The notes beneath the pieces are model-generated. The model ran no database searches. It was not told the DNA's origin and was given only the letters and a program-made list of their open reading frames with translations. The position numbers and the translations under genes were made by a program. A DNA stretch of 64,000 bases from Candidatus Obscuribacterium magneticum. Its GTDB lineage: Bacteria; Elusimicrobiota; Elusimicrobia; F11. Positions 31,934 to 40,771 of the stretch are shown piece after piece; the first letter of the stretch is position 1; each line of letters begins with the position of its first letter. The stretch is from assembly GCA_020523905.1 (NCBI GenBank), contig JAJAPZ010000002.1, positions 62,001 through 126,000 of the forward strand, read 5' to 3'.

Positions 31934-33996
31934 AGCTTTTTCCAATTTAGAGAGAATTCAATGAGGCAAGGTAGTTGTTTTTCCATGATCAACCGAATGA
32001 TCTTCGTTTCTCGGCACACGCCATAGGCTGGCGAAACGAGCCCTTCTTCGATCGAAAAATTTGATCCATTATCCCCGCAAACCAGTTGGAGCTCGCCACG
32101 GGAGCCCACAAGCTGAAGCGTGTTCGCCGAGATCTTGTTGACTCTTATGCCCGGTCCGAGGACAAACGTCCACTTCAATTGATGTTTGTGGCGACCTTTT
32201 AGTTCGTCATGGAGGGTCCATTGAAGGGGCTCATCAATTCTTGCGATTCGCCGGTGATGGAGAACGGGCTCGTCCAGCCGGCGGTAGCCGGTGTGTTGGG
32301 CCTCTATAAGATGGCCTTCTTTGTAGTTAACGATTTCTACTTGAGCGTCGTTACTGAGGGTAAAAAGAGAGTCCCCCAAAAATTCGTTCTGTTCCCGACC
32401 GTCGACTTCAACCGTGTTGTGCATGGCCGTCGACCGGAATTTGTTTCTTAATGAAGGATTGGGAGTGTAAAGAGTGGAGCCGGGATCGACGATAAAGTCA
32501 TCGCCTCGCACATGCAAGGTGAAGCTCAGTTTGTCGTTGTGGGTGTGATTTCCGATGCCGCGCGTCCCGTTGGGTTGCGCGGAGAAACTTAAGTAATCGT
32601 CGTGGCCCCGTAGAACAACGAGTCCCGAGCGGGACGGCGGTTTGGAGCCCAATTTGTTCGGTTCTATTCCTGGCTGAGCTTTGAAGGCTTCCAATTCTCT
32701 AAAGCCGAAGAGCCATGCCAGCTCCGAGGACTTTTCCCAGCCCTGGACTTTGAGGTGGGAATCTTTAAAGAGAGCGGCGCCCAGATTCAAAAGGTACCGG
32801 TGATCGGCGTCCTCCCGTTTGAAGAGAAGGTGCACCCGACCGCTGTCGTTGTCGCCGATAAGGGGAACAAGGCCGTTGGGCTGGAGCAGTTTCTGAAGAC
32901 ACAAAAACATGGCGTGAAGCCGGGTCTTGAATTTCACATTATCGGGTTCATCCCCAGCCATGTTCCACCGCTCCTGGAGGAGGGTTGCAAAGAAAAACAT
33001 CTCCGTCACGAGCCGATGGTAGGACGTGGATGATTCGTAGTCGAAGCCATCGTCGTACGTTTGTTTTTGTATTTCCCAACACATCTCCTCCGCCGCAAAC
33101 CGCTGCCACTTTTTAACCTGAAGAAAATGACCGATATAGAGAAGACCCAGGAGATTGGACAGATAATGGTTTGAGGTAATCCCCCCACCCCGTTCCAAAT
33201 GTTGGGTGATGTGTTTCCCGTGTTCAAAAAGAACGTGGCTGAATGTTTCGCGGAACCCTGTGGGGCAAGACGGTGCATCGTAAAAGAGATCCCACGCGAG
33301 GAGCCAATTGCCGGCCCGAAGGGCCGCGTCCATGGGGGAGGCCCAGTTCACCCCCCACTTGATGGGATTTTGTTCGATCCAATCCTCAACATGAATGAAG
33401 AAAGCGCGGGCGTACTTTTCGTCATAGGTCAGCCGGTAGGCTTGCCCGAGCGTCACAAGGTGTTGCCCGCGAGAGAGCTCCCAGGGAACTTTGACGTCGA
33501 CGCCGAACACGTGGCCGTATCGGATGTCGGCGAAAAAGGTTTTGGGGTCCCAGCCGATCCCCGCTTTGAAATCAAAGTGCCAGGGAATTCGCCCGGCCAC
33601 CGAAGCTGGTTTCATGTTCAGGGTTGGATCGTTTGAGATGAATTTCAAATCCTTGCGTTCCCTGAATGTCTTCAAGTCCACCGGTCCCGATCCCAGAAGA
33701 TCAAAAATAAGGTTCATGGCTTGATCGGCTTCGTGGATGATGAGTTCTGCATCATGGGGGAAGTGCTGAAGGAATAGTTTTCCAAAGCCCGGCGTGATGG
33801 CCTCGGGATGAATAAGCCCTAAAGGCTGGAGCGCTTGCAGAGGGGCTTTCCAACCCTTTTGATGAGATTGACCGCGGGGATATTGAATCCGTTCCCACCG
33901 GTCGGACGACCAACGCTTCGCCTTGGCCAGAAGCAACCGGGGGATTTCCCCCTTGGGCATGTGTTTAAGATGATGAAGTTTTCGGCGTATGTCCAC
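31930..33996 (-). CDS. Heparinase II/III-like polysaccharide lyase
   Basis: 688 residues. N-terminal (alpha/alpha) toroid around residues 170-400 (KVPWELSRGQHLVTLGQAYR, WIEQNPIKWGVNWASPMDAA, GGGITSNHYLSNLLGLLYIG, NHYL and SSTSYHRLVTE with candidate catalytic Asn, His and Tyr), followed by a beta-sandwich (from about 440: GLVVLRGHDDYLSFSAQPNG, HTHNDKLSFTLHVRGDDFIV). Family enzymes cleave uronic-acid-containing polysaccharides. No signal peptide is visible, so it may act in the cytoplasm or on an intermediate rather than on foreign food. In surface-glycan clusters it may trim or quality-check the polymer; inference. Confidence 0.8.
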   Translation of the reverse strand: MDIRRKLHHLKHMPKGEIPRLLLAKAKRWSSDRWERIQYPRGQSHQKGWKAPLQALQPLGLIHPEAITPGFGKLFLQHFPHDAELIIHEADQAMNLIFDLLGSGPVDLKTFRERKDLKFISNDPTLNMKPASVAGRIPWHFDFKAGIGWDPKTFFADIRYGHVFGVDVKVPWELSRGQHLVTLGQAYRLTYDEKYARAFFIHVEDWIEQNPIKWGVNWASPMDAALRAGNWLLAWDLFYDAPSCPTGFRETFSHVLFEHGKHITQHLERGGGITSNHYLSNLLGLLYIGHFLQVKKWQRFAAEEMCWEIQKQTYDDGFDYESSTSYHRLVTEMFFFATLLQERWNMAGDEPDNVKFKTRLHAMFLCLQKLLQPNGLVPLIGDNDSGRVHLLFKREDADHRYLLNLGAALFKDSHLKVQGWEKSSELAWLFGFRELEAFKAQPGIEPNKLGSKPPSRSGLVVLRGHDDYLSFSAQPNGTRGIGNHTHNDKLSFTLHVRGDDFIVDPGSTLYTPNPSLRNKFRSTAMHNTVEVDGREQNEFLGDSLFTLSNDAQVEIVNYKEGHLIEAQHTGYRRLDEPVLHHRRIARIDEPLQWTLHDELKGRHKHQLKWTFVLGPGIRVNKISANTLQLVGSRGELQLVCGDNGSNFSIEEGLVSPAYGVCRETKIIRLIMEKQLPCLIEFSLNWKKL

Positions 33997-34005
33997 GGGG
34001 TCGTC

Positions 34006-35937
34006 CTAGATTGGAAGATCTAAATCCTTCTGTTCGATCCAGAATTCATGCCACAAGACAAAATTGAGGAGGAACCAAGTCATGTTCCCTTTGGTATAGT
34101 TGAGAAAGGATTGGAGAACAATTGGATCGAAGAAAGGCGTCCGCTTTGCGAAATCCATAATTTTTTTATCCGACCAGACGAGCAACTTTTCCTTAAACCA
34201 GTCGTCCACAGGCACTCCGAACCCCTGTTTCGGCCTGTGTATAATGTCGTGCGGAAGAAGAGGTTTCACGGCTTCTTTAAGCAAATACTTTAAGGTTTTG
34301 TCTTTGAATTTGAGCGTTTGTGGAATTCCCATCACCAGCCGGATGAATTCCTGGTCCAAGAAGGGCACACGGGCCTCAACCGCGGTCGCCATGCTCATCT
34401 TATCCACGCGCATAAGAAGCAGCTCCGGCAGGCGAAACCGGAGGTCCAAATAGGTCATCCAATGCAGGTCGTCCGCTCCTTCGGGGGCGTCTTGAACGAA
34501 ATCTTTTTTGAGGGTCTCAAGAACCTCAACAGAGGAGTAACCATTGAGGCGCTTGAGTAAGGATTTGTTCAGGAACCGTTTCTTGTGCGTTTCGGGGTAA
34601 GCCTCCGCTCCTCCCCAAAAGTACGGCTCATTTTTTGAGACCCGTCGAAAGAGATCCAACCGGCGCATGTCATTCCACCGCACGGGGGCCAATGCCGCCG
34701 CCAACTGCCAAAAGCCATGTCGGATGCCGGCTGGGATCCCTTGGTAAGCTTTGACCCAAGGCAGGGTCTTCAAGACGCCCCCCCAAGAGGGATAACCGCA
34801 GAAGAGTTCGTCCGATCCTTCTCCCACTTGGCAGACGGTCGTCCCGCTGTCTTTGGCGAGCTTGGACACAAAATACACGGGGACGCAAACGGGGTCGACA
34901 ATGGGCTCATCCTGATGATAGACCAGCTTAGGGAGGAAGCTAATCAAATCCTTCTCATCCATGATGATTTCGTGGTGGTTCGTCTTGTAGCGGTCAACAA
35001 TCTTCCGCGCGAAATGGAGCTCATTGAATTTATCCGCGCCTTTAAAGCCGATGGAAAAGGTTTCAACCGGCCGGTCCATCAGCTCCGCCATGAGAGCGAC
35101 GTTGGTGGAGGAATCAATGCCCCCGGAGAGAAAGACCCCGAAATTAACGTCGCTGACCATACGGTAGCGGATGGATTCCCGAAGCGTGGAAATTATTTTT
35201 TCCGTCCATTCTTCTTCCTTGACGTCGGGGAGGGAGGTGACGCCGGAGAAGGGGTGCCAGTAACGCTTAATGGTTTTCTGCCCGTTTCCGTCAATCGTCA
35301 AGGTGTGGCCGGCGGGAAGCTTGTAAATGTTTTCAAAGAGGGTTTGAGGGGGAGGCGAAACGAGAAATGTGAGGAAGTCATAAAAGGCGCGTTCATGGCA
35401 GGTACGCTTGACGCCGGGGTACTCCAGGATGGCCTTGATTTCCGACGCGAAGAGGAACATCCCGTTGACGTCGGTGTAATAAAGGGGCTTCACCCCCATC
35501 CGGTCGCGGGCCAGCCACACGTTCCTTTTCTTTTTGTCCCAGATGGCGAAGGCGAACATTCCGCGCAGACGCGGGAGAACGTCTTCTCCCCACTCTTCGT
35601 AACCCTTAAGGATGACCTCCGTGTCCGAGTGATCCGTTTTAAAACGGCGCCCCCTTTTCTCTAAAAGAGGGCGGATTTCGGCATGGTTGTAGATTTCGCC
35701 GTTAAAAACGATGCCAAGGGAGCCGTCTTCATTAAACATCGGCTGTGAGGCGAGGGAGGAGAGGTCGATGATGGACAGGCGCCGGTGCGCCAGACCGATG
35801 TTGTTGTCCGGCGAAACAAAAACGCCGGCATCGTCCGGTCCGCGATGGACCATCGTGTCCCGCATGCGGATGAGGAGGTTTTGGTCGATGGGGCCGTTAG
35901 CGCCCCGGGTTCGGAAGATGCCTAAGAGGCCGCACAT
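34006..35937 (-). CDS. asnB: Glutamine-dependent asparagine synthase-like amidotransferase
   Basis: 643 residues. Class II glutamine amidotransferase: nucleophile Cys2 after Met (MCGLLGIFRTRG), then LAHRRLSIIDLSSLASQP, VFNGEIYNH and the RDRMGVKPLYY segment. The synthase half has the ATP-pyrophosphatase loop FGVFLSGGIDSSTNVALM (about residue 265), QVGEGSDELFCGYP (about 375) and an EARVPFLDQEF segment (about 540). Length suits AsnB. In polysaccharide clusters such enzymes can make an amide on a uronic acid rather than asparagine. Here the neighbours are a lyase, a sugar oxidoreductase and a WecC-like dehydrogenase, so sugar amidation is plausible but unproved. Confidence 0.85.
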   Translation of the reverse strand: MCGLLGIFRTRGANGPIDQNLLIRMRDTMVHRGPDDAGVFVSPDNNIGLAHRRLSIIDLSSLASQPMFNEDGSLGIVFNGEIYNHAEIRPLLEKRGRRFKTDHSDTEVILKGYEEWGEDVLPRLRGMFAFAIWDKKKRNVWLARDRMGVKPLYYTDVNGMFLFASEIKAILEYPGVKRTCHERAFYDFLTFLVSPPPQTLFENIYKLPAGHTLTIDGNGQKTIKRYWHPFSGVTSLPDVKEEEWTEKIISTLRESIRYRMVSDVNFGVFLSGGIDSSTNVALMAELMDRPVETFSIGFKGADKFNELHFARKIVDRYKTNHHEIIMDEKDLISFLPKLVYHQDEPIVDPVCVPVYFVSKLAKDSGTTVCQVGEGSDELFCGYPSWGGVLKTLPWVKAYQGIPAGIRHGFWQLAAALAPVRWNDMRRLDLFRRVSKNEPYFWGGAEAYPETHKKRFLNKSLLKRLNGYSSVEVLETLKKDFVQDAPEGADDLHWMTYLDLRFRLPELLLMRVDKMSMATAVEARVPFLDQEFIRLVMGIPQTLKFKDKTLKYLLKEAVKPLLPHDIIHRPKQGFGVPVDDWFKEKLLVWSDKKIMDFAKRTPFFDPIVLQSFLNYTKGNMTWFLLNFVLWHEFWIEQKDLDLPI

Positions 35938-35947
35938 TAAGTGAACA

Positions 35948-38095
35948 CTACGAGAGGCGTCCCCAGACGTCCTGGTCCAAACGGATGGTCGCCGCCGTGG
36001 TTTCGACGAGTTGCTCCCAGGGCGTCGGAAAGGAGATGCCGTTTTGAATAGACTTGATGAAAGCTTTTAGAGCCTCCACATGACCTTTGTCCTGGGCCAA
36101 GGAGAGGTTGTCGCCGCTAATCCCAAAAAACCTTAGTTTCTTGAAATCATCCAATACCGCACTCATGGCGCCCCAATGGGCCTCGATGTTTTCCTTGGGC
36201 AATTCCATATGTCCAAGGGAGGTGTATATCAGGTTGCACAAAGAGCCGTCGGCATAAGTGAACTGGGCCGAAAAATTCTCATCTGGTCTTAAGTGGACGT
36301 TGGTGTAAGGATGGATGGCTCGAATGGCACAATCCTTGAGGGGCGAGCGGACCAGGTATTGAAAAAAGTCGACCATGTGACAGGCTTCCCCTTTGAGGCG
36401 GCCCCCCCCTTCGCCTGTTTTTGTCCAATGGTTCATCGGCAGCTCGCCGGCATTCACCCGGTAGGTCGCCATCAAGGGGGCGCTTCTTTTGTCGATATAC
36501 TCCTTCATTTTCTTGGCCATGGGAGCAAAGCGACGGTTGAAGCCCACCATCAAGACCGGCATGGCATTCATCGATCGAATGACATGGTCCAGCCGCTCCA
36601 GTTCCCGCATCTCCAGGGCGAGGGGTTTTTCGAGGTAGATATGCTTTCCCGCCCGTATGGCATCTTCGGTGATTTGGGCATGTTTGTCGTGCCGGGTGGC
36701 GATGAGAACGGCGTCCACACGGGGGTCCGACAGGAGTTCGCGATAATCCGTAGAGACGATGGTGGAGCGGAGCTGGCGAGCGGCGGTTGTGGCCGTGGCA
36801 CTCGAGGCGGCGCAAACCCCGATGATTTCGATCTGACCCTCCAATTGCCGCAGGTTCGGGATATGGGTCGATCGGGTGAATTGGCCGACTCCAATGAGCC
36901 CCAATCGGATTTTCCCGGTTGAACGAATGGGAAAGGACGCCTTGATGACAGGGACCGTTTTAACAGTTTCCGCTGTTCGCCGCGGATACGAGAGAACAAT
37001 CGCCAGCGGTTTGTCTTCTGATTTTTCTTCCAGGAGTTTATAGGCTTTCCCGGCTTCTTCCACTGGGACCTCTTGGTCAATGAGGGATTCAACGTCCACC
37101 TTCTTTTTTTCAATGAGACCCAGGAACGCCGCCATGTTCCTGTTTTCCGTCCAGCGGACATAGGCGTAGGGGTAATCCTGGCCGTACCGTTCGTATGCGG
37201 GATCGTAACGTCCCGGGCCATAGGAACAGGAAATAAGAAAATCCTGCTCTTTTTCGTAAAAGGGCGATCTTTGAAGATTCATCCCCACAGCGCCGACGAC
37301 AACAATGCGGCCTTTTTTCCGGGTGATCTCAAACGCTGTTTGAGCCGGTTCATCGCTGAGGGTCGAAGCCGTGATGATCGTGGCATCGACCCCCTGGCCG
37401 GATGTCATGTGGAGGCTTTGAGCCAAAAGTGATTTAATAGAACTGGTTCCATAACGAAGCCCCCCGAGAGAGGCTTTCTTTATCCGCGAAGAATCGGGGT
37501 CTAAGCCGATGACGTTGCACCCAGACGACGCCAGGAGTTGAACGGTGATCTGGCCCAATAGGCCCAACCCGATGACGCAGACGGTTTCCCCAATGCGCAC
37601 ATCGGCCCGACGGACACCTTGCAGAGCAATGGCCCCCAATGTGACGAAAGCGGCGCTTTGGTCGGAAATGGCCGGCGGGACCTTGACCGTTAAATGAGCC
37701 GGAACGGCCACGATTTCCGCATGATTGGCGAGGCCGCCTCCGCCGCAGGCCACACGATCTCCCACTTGAAAGTTTCCGACGGCTTCACCAACAGCAATCA
37801 CATGGCCGGTACAGGAGTAGCCGAGCGGGCTCCACTCGTTGAGGCGATCTTTGATGAGGTAAAAGGTTCTTTTCATTCCATTGACCACAACCGAACCCAA
37901 AACTTTCATAACCGCTGTCGGTTTTTTTTGAGCCTTTGTTAGGAAGGATTGGTTGGAGGCGTGGATGGTGGACAATTCCGTGCCCGTGCTGATCAGGGAT
38001 TTGGAAACTTCAACGAGGAGGGTCTTTGGATCGCGGGCCGGGGCGGGGACATCTTCAACGGAGACCAATCCTTTATGGAGGAGGATTTGTTTCAT
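35948..38095 (-). CDS. Two-domain sugar oxidoreductase (Zn-alcohol dehydrogenase fused to Gfo/Idh/MocA)
   Basis: 715 residues. Residues 1-355 are a zinc-type alcohol dehydrogenase: GYSCTGHVIAVGEAVGNFQV and GDRVACGGGGLANHAEIVAV (about 95-130), nucleotide loop CVIGLGLLGQITVQLLASSG (about 172). Residues 395-715 are a Gfo/Idh/MocA oxidoreductase: LGLIGVGQFTRSTHIPNL, then the catalytic-type EKPLALEMRELERLD (about 493) and KGEACHMVDFFQYLV (about 570). Such fusions are found in O-antigen clusters and probably carry out successive redox steps on a nucleotide sugar, like WbpB. The ATGA overlap with the WecC-like gene supports shared work. Confidence 0.83.
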   Translation of the reverse strand: MKQILLHKGLVSVEDVPAPARDPKTLLVEVSKSLISTGTELSTIHASNQSFLTKAQKKPTAVMKVLGSVVVNGMKRTFYLIKDRLNEWSPLGYSCTGHVIAVGEAVGNFQVGDRVACGGGGLANHAEIVAVPAHLTVKVPPAISDQSAAFVTLGAIALQGVRRADVRIGETVCVIGLGLLGQITVQLLASSGCNVIGLDPDSSRIKKASLGGLRYGTSSIKSLLAQSLHMTSGQGVDATIITASTLSDEPAQTAFEITRKKGRIVVVGAVGMNLQRSPFYEKEQDFLISCSYGPGRYDPAYERYGQDYPYAYVRWTENRNMAAFLGLIEKKKVDVESLIDQEVPVEEAGKAYKLLEEKSEDKPLAIVLSYPRRTAETVKTVPVIKASFPIRSTGKIRLGLIGVGQFTRSTHIPNLRQLEGQIEIIGVCAASSATATTAARQLRSTIVSTDYRELLSDPRVDAVLIATRHDKHAQITEDAIRAGKHIYLEKPLALEMRELERLDHVIRSMNAMPVLMVGFNRRFAPMAKKMKEYIDKRSAPLMATYRVNAGELPMNHWTKTGEGGGRLKGEACHMVDFFQYLVRSPLKDCAIRAIHPYTNVHLRPDENFSAQFTYADGSLCNLIYTSLGHMELPKENIEAHWGAMSAVLDDFKKLRFFGISGDNLSLAQDKGHVEALKAFIKSIQNGISFPTPWEQLVETTAATIRLDQDVWGRLS

Positions 38096-39408
38096 GAAGT
38101 GGAGGTCACCTCATTGGGAACGGACGCCCCTTTTCCCAAAGTGAATAGACGAAATCCGGCCGGCAGCCACCGTTCCGCCTTGAGCCAATTGTGGGCGTCG
38201 AACACAAGACGAGTGGCCATGAGACTCCCCACTTCTTCGGGATCCAGAAAGCGGTATTCGTCATGAGCCGTGAGGACGACGGCCAAATCGGCTCCCTGGA
38301 ATGTTTCTTGGATGCTGGAGGTTGGGAATTCCTCCGATTCCACGTGGGGATCGTAGACGGTCAGGGTGAAATCGGGGTATTTGGATTTGAGAAGTCGAAG
38401 CACTGTTAATGACGGCGATTCCCGGAGGTCATCGACGTTCCCTTTGTAACTGAGGCCGAGAACGGCGATCTTGGCCTTCTTTTTTCCTTCGAGGAGTCGT
38501 TCGATGATGTCGACCACATGAGCGGGCATGCTGTCGTTGATGTGCCGCGCCGTGCGGATCAAATGGGCTTCCTTGGGGTACTTCTCAACGATAAACCAGG
38601 GATCGACGCTGATGCAGTGGCCGCCGACGCCGGGACCCGGCTTGTGGACATGGACGCGTGGGTGACGGTTCGCGAGTTGGATCACCTCCCATACATTGAT
38701 CCCCAGCTTTTCACAGATCTGAGCCACTTCGTTGGATAGGGCGATGTTGACGTCCCTGTATGTATTTTCGAGAAGCTTCACCATCTCGGCCACCGTCGGT
38801 TCGGTCAGAAAAATTTCGCCGGCGACAAAGGACCGGTAGAGTTTTTTCGTCTCTTCCGCCCAAAAATGGTTGATGGCGCCGATCACGCGATCGTTATTAA
38901 TCAGTTCCCTGAGGGCCTGCCCGGGAATGACCCGTTCGGGGCAGTACGCCACACCGACATCGGAGCCGGGTTGAAGCTTCGTTTTTTGGATCAGAGGAAC
39001 AATAAGATCCCGTGTTGTTCCCGGCGGCGAAGTGGATTCAAGAATGACGAGGTTTCCTTTTTTCAAGTAAGGCAGGATGGATTCTGCGGCGCTTTGGACA
39101 AAGGACATGTCAGCCACAGGGTCTTTCCCCTCCTGATGGGTGTAAGGGGTGGGCACGGCGATGATAAAAACGTCGGCGGGTGCGGGCTTCGATTCAACGT
39201 GAAGGTTTTTCGAAGAGATGGCCGCTTTTACCACCGTGGCCAATCCGGGTTCTTCAATGTGAATTTTCCCTTCCCGGAGCGTCTGTATAATCAAGGGATT
39301 GACATCAACCCCGTGCACGAGAAATCCGTGGGTGGCAAACATAGAAGCCGTCGGCAGGCCGATGTATCCAAGACCAACAACGCAAACTTTTTTCATCTGT
39401 GTTTCCAT
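38092..39408 (-). CDS. wecC: UDP-N-acetyl-D-mannosaminuronate-type nucleotide-sugar dehydrogenase (WecC/WbpA-like)
   Basis: 438 residues, starting at the ATG at 39408 which has AGGGG seven bases before it. NAD site KKVCVVGLGYIGLPTASMFA; catalytic cysteine in GPGVGGHCISVDPWFIVEK (about residue 267); a lysine/asparagine block NTYRDVNIALSNEVAQICE (about 215); third domain ESPSLTVLRLLKSKYPDF. It oxidises the C6 hydroxyl of a UDP-N-acetyl-hexosamine to a uronic acid in two NAD-dependent steps. The GGHCISVDPWF variant is the WecC/WbpA subgroup rather than UDP-glucose dehydrogenase. Substrate (ManNAc or GlcNAc form) is not settled. Confidence 0.87.
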   Translation of the reverse strand: METQMKKVCVVGLGYIGLPTASMFATHGFLVHGVDVNPLIIQTLREGKIHIEEPGLATVVKAAISSKNLHVESKPAPADVFIIAVPTPYTHQEGKDPVADMSFVQSAAESILPYLKKGNLVILESTSPPGTTRDLIVPLIQKTKLQPGSDVGVAYCPERVIPGQALRELINNDRVIGAINHFWAEETKKLYRSFVAGEIFLTEPTVAEMVKLLENTYRDVNIALSNEVAQICEKLGINVWEVIQLANRHPRVHVHKPGPGVGGHCISVDPWFIVEKYPKEAHLIRTARHINDSMPAHVVDIIERLLEGKKKAKIAVLGLSYKGNVDDLRESPSLTVLRLLKSKYPDFTLTVYDPHVESEEFPTSSIQETFQGADLAVVLTAHDEYRFLDPEEVGSLMATRLVFDAHNWLKAERWLPAGFRLFTLGKGASVPNEVTSTS

Positions 39409-39436
39409 AAATGATCCCCTTTAAATCGTCATTTAT

Positions 39437-39507
39437 CGTCATTCCGGCGAAAGCCGGAATCCAGGACAATGTTTAGGACCTGGATCCCGACTTGCGTCGG
39501 AATGACG
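39437..39507. repeat. Paired palindromic repeat, family A variant (site 2)
   Basis: CGTCATTCCGGCGAAAGCCG-type arm (39437 on) and a diverged inverted arm ending at 39507 (its core reads ACTTGCGTCGGAATGACG). Lies between the WecC-like start (39408) and the aminotransferase stop (39518), exactly ten bases from that stop codon. Confidence 0.85.
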
Positions 39508-39517
39508 CCTACCAGCG

Positions 39518-40633
39518 TCATTTAACCACTTTGGGTGAAAATTTTGATAGCAAATCGCAAACTATTGATACCTGTTCGTTTGTGAGATCCGGATACATCG
39601 GCAAGGCCAGTATTCGTTCCGACAGCCGTTCCGATACGGGGAACGATCCCTTGTCGTATTTTAACCGGGCATAGGCCGGTTGGAGATGAAGAGGCAGGGG
39701 ATAATACACGCCGTTTCCAATGCCATGATCCCGCAAGTACTGCATGAGCACGTCCCTGTGTGACGTCTCAACGCAGTATAGATGAAAAACGTGTTTGGCG
39801 TAGGGAGCCACCTCCGGAGGGGTGATGAACGCGCTTTGACGCAGAACCTTGCTGTAGGCCGTGGCAATTTGGCGCCTCCGCTCGTTCCAAGCGTCCAATC
39901 TTTTAAGCTTCGCCCGCAAGACCGCGGCCTGGAGGCCGTCCAGCCGGCTGTTACAGCCTTCCATGTCGTGATAGTAATGCAGGCTCCGCCCGTGATTGCC
40001 AAGCTTTAGGACCGTGTCGATGAGTTCCTTCGATTTTGAGACAACCGCGCCGGCGTCTCCAAAGGCGCCCAGATTCTTTGTCGGGTAGAAACTGAAACAG
40101 CCCACATCTCCCAGGGTCCCCACGCGTTTTCCCTTGTACTCGGCCCCATGCGCCTGAGCGGCGTCTTCAATGACGTTGAGATTGTGTTCGCGGGCAACTT
40201 TTAAGATCGGGTCCATGTCCGCGGGTTGGCCGTAGAGGTGCACCACGATGATCGCCTTGGTTTTCGGGCCGATCGCCATGTTGAGAAGAGTCGGTTCCAG
40301 CGTGTAGTATTTTGGGTGAATATCAACATATTTGACGGAGGCGCCGGCGGCCGTGATCGCCTCCGCGGTGGCGATGAAGGTATAGGGGACCGTGATCACT
40401 TCATCCCCCGGACCGAGCCCCAGCGCTTTTAAGCCGAGAATTAAAGCGTCCGTCCCGTTGGCGACGGGTGAACAAAAGCCCCCACCGCACGCCTCGGCGA
40501 ACTCCGCTGCGAAGCGATCCACCGTTTCCCCTCCGATGAAAGCGTTTGAAGAAATGACGGAATTGATCGCTTGAGATATTTCATCTTTGAGCGATTTGTC
40601 TTTGATGTTTAAATCCAGCAACGGGATGTTCAT
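39518..40633 (-). CDS. DegT/DnrJ/EryC1 nucleotide-sugar aminotransferase (WbpE-like)
   Basis: 371 residues. Substrate start IPLLDLNIKDKSLKDEI; GGETVDRFAAEFAEACG; PLP phosphate-binding ANGTDALILGLKALGLGPGD (about residue 60); NVIEDAAQAHGAEYKG (about 160, Asp and Gln contacts); PLP lysine in CFSFYPTKNLGAFGDAGAV (about 188); GNHGRSLHYYHDMEGCNSRL (about 213). Converts a 3- or 4-keto nucleotide sugar into an amino sugar with glutamate as donor. Together with the WecC/WbpA-like dehydrogenase and the two-domain oxidoreductase this looks like a WbpA-B-E type route to a 3-amino-uronic acid; the matching acetyltransferase (WbpD type) is not adjacent. Confidence 0.85.
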   Translation of the reverse strand: MNIPLLDLNIKDKSLKDEISQAINSVISSNAFIGGETVDRFAAEFAEACGGGFCSPVANGTDALILGLKALGLGPGDEVITVPYTFIATAEAITAAGASVKYVDIHPKYYTLEPTLLNMAIGPKTKAIIVVHLYGQPADMDPILKVAREHNLNVIEDAAQAHGAEYKGKRVGTLGDVGCFSFYPTKNLGAFGDAGAVVSKSKELIDTVLKLGNHGRSLHYYHDMEGCNSRLDGLQAAVLRAKLKRLDAWNERRRQIATAYSKVLRQSAFITPPEVAPYAKHVFHLYCVETSHRDVLMQYLRDHGIGNGVYYPLPLHLQPAYARLKYDKGSFPVSERLSERILALPMYPDLTNEQVSIVCDLLSKFSPKVVK

Positions 40634-40670
40634 TACGTTGGTCTCTCCATTGTTACTGTCCAGGGGCTTC

Positions 40671-40761
40671 CGTCATGCCTGCGAAAGCAGGCATCCAGGT
40701 TTTGAACCTGCTTTTTAACTTCCTGTCTAAGACCTGGATTCCCGCTTTCGCGGGAATGACG
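40671..40761. repeat. Paired palindromic repeat, family A variant (site 3)
   Basis: CGTCATGCCTGCGAAAGCAG-type arm (40671 on) and CGCTTTCGCGGGAATGACG at the other end. Sits between the aminotransferase start (40633) and the GT4 stop (40772), again ten bases from the stop codon of the upstream gene. The two arms differ (GCAGG against GCGGG), so this is a mixed pair. Confidence 0.85.
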
Positions 40762-40771
40762 ACCCGGTTAG

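Noticed and set aside
34717-35664. Open frame of 315 codons on the plus strand opposite the AsnB-like gene
   Set aside because: It mirrors the codon pattern of a well-supported gene, has no recognisable motifs and no ribosome site.
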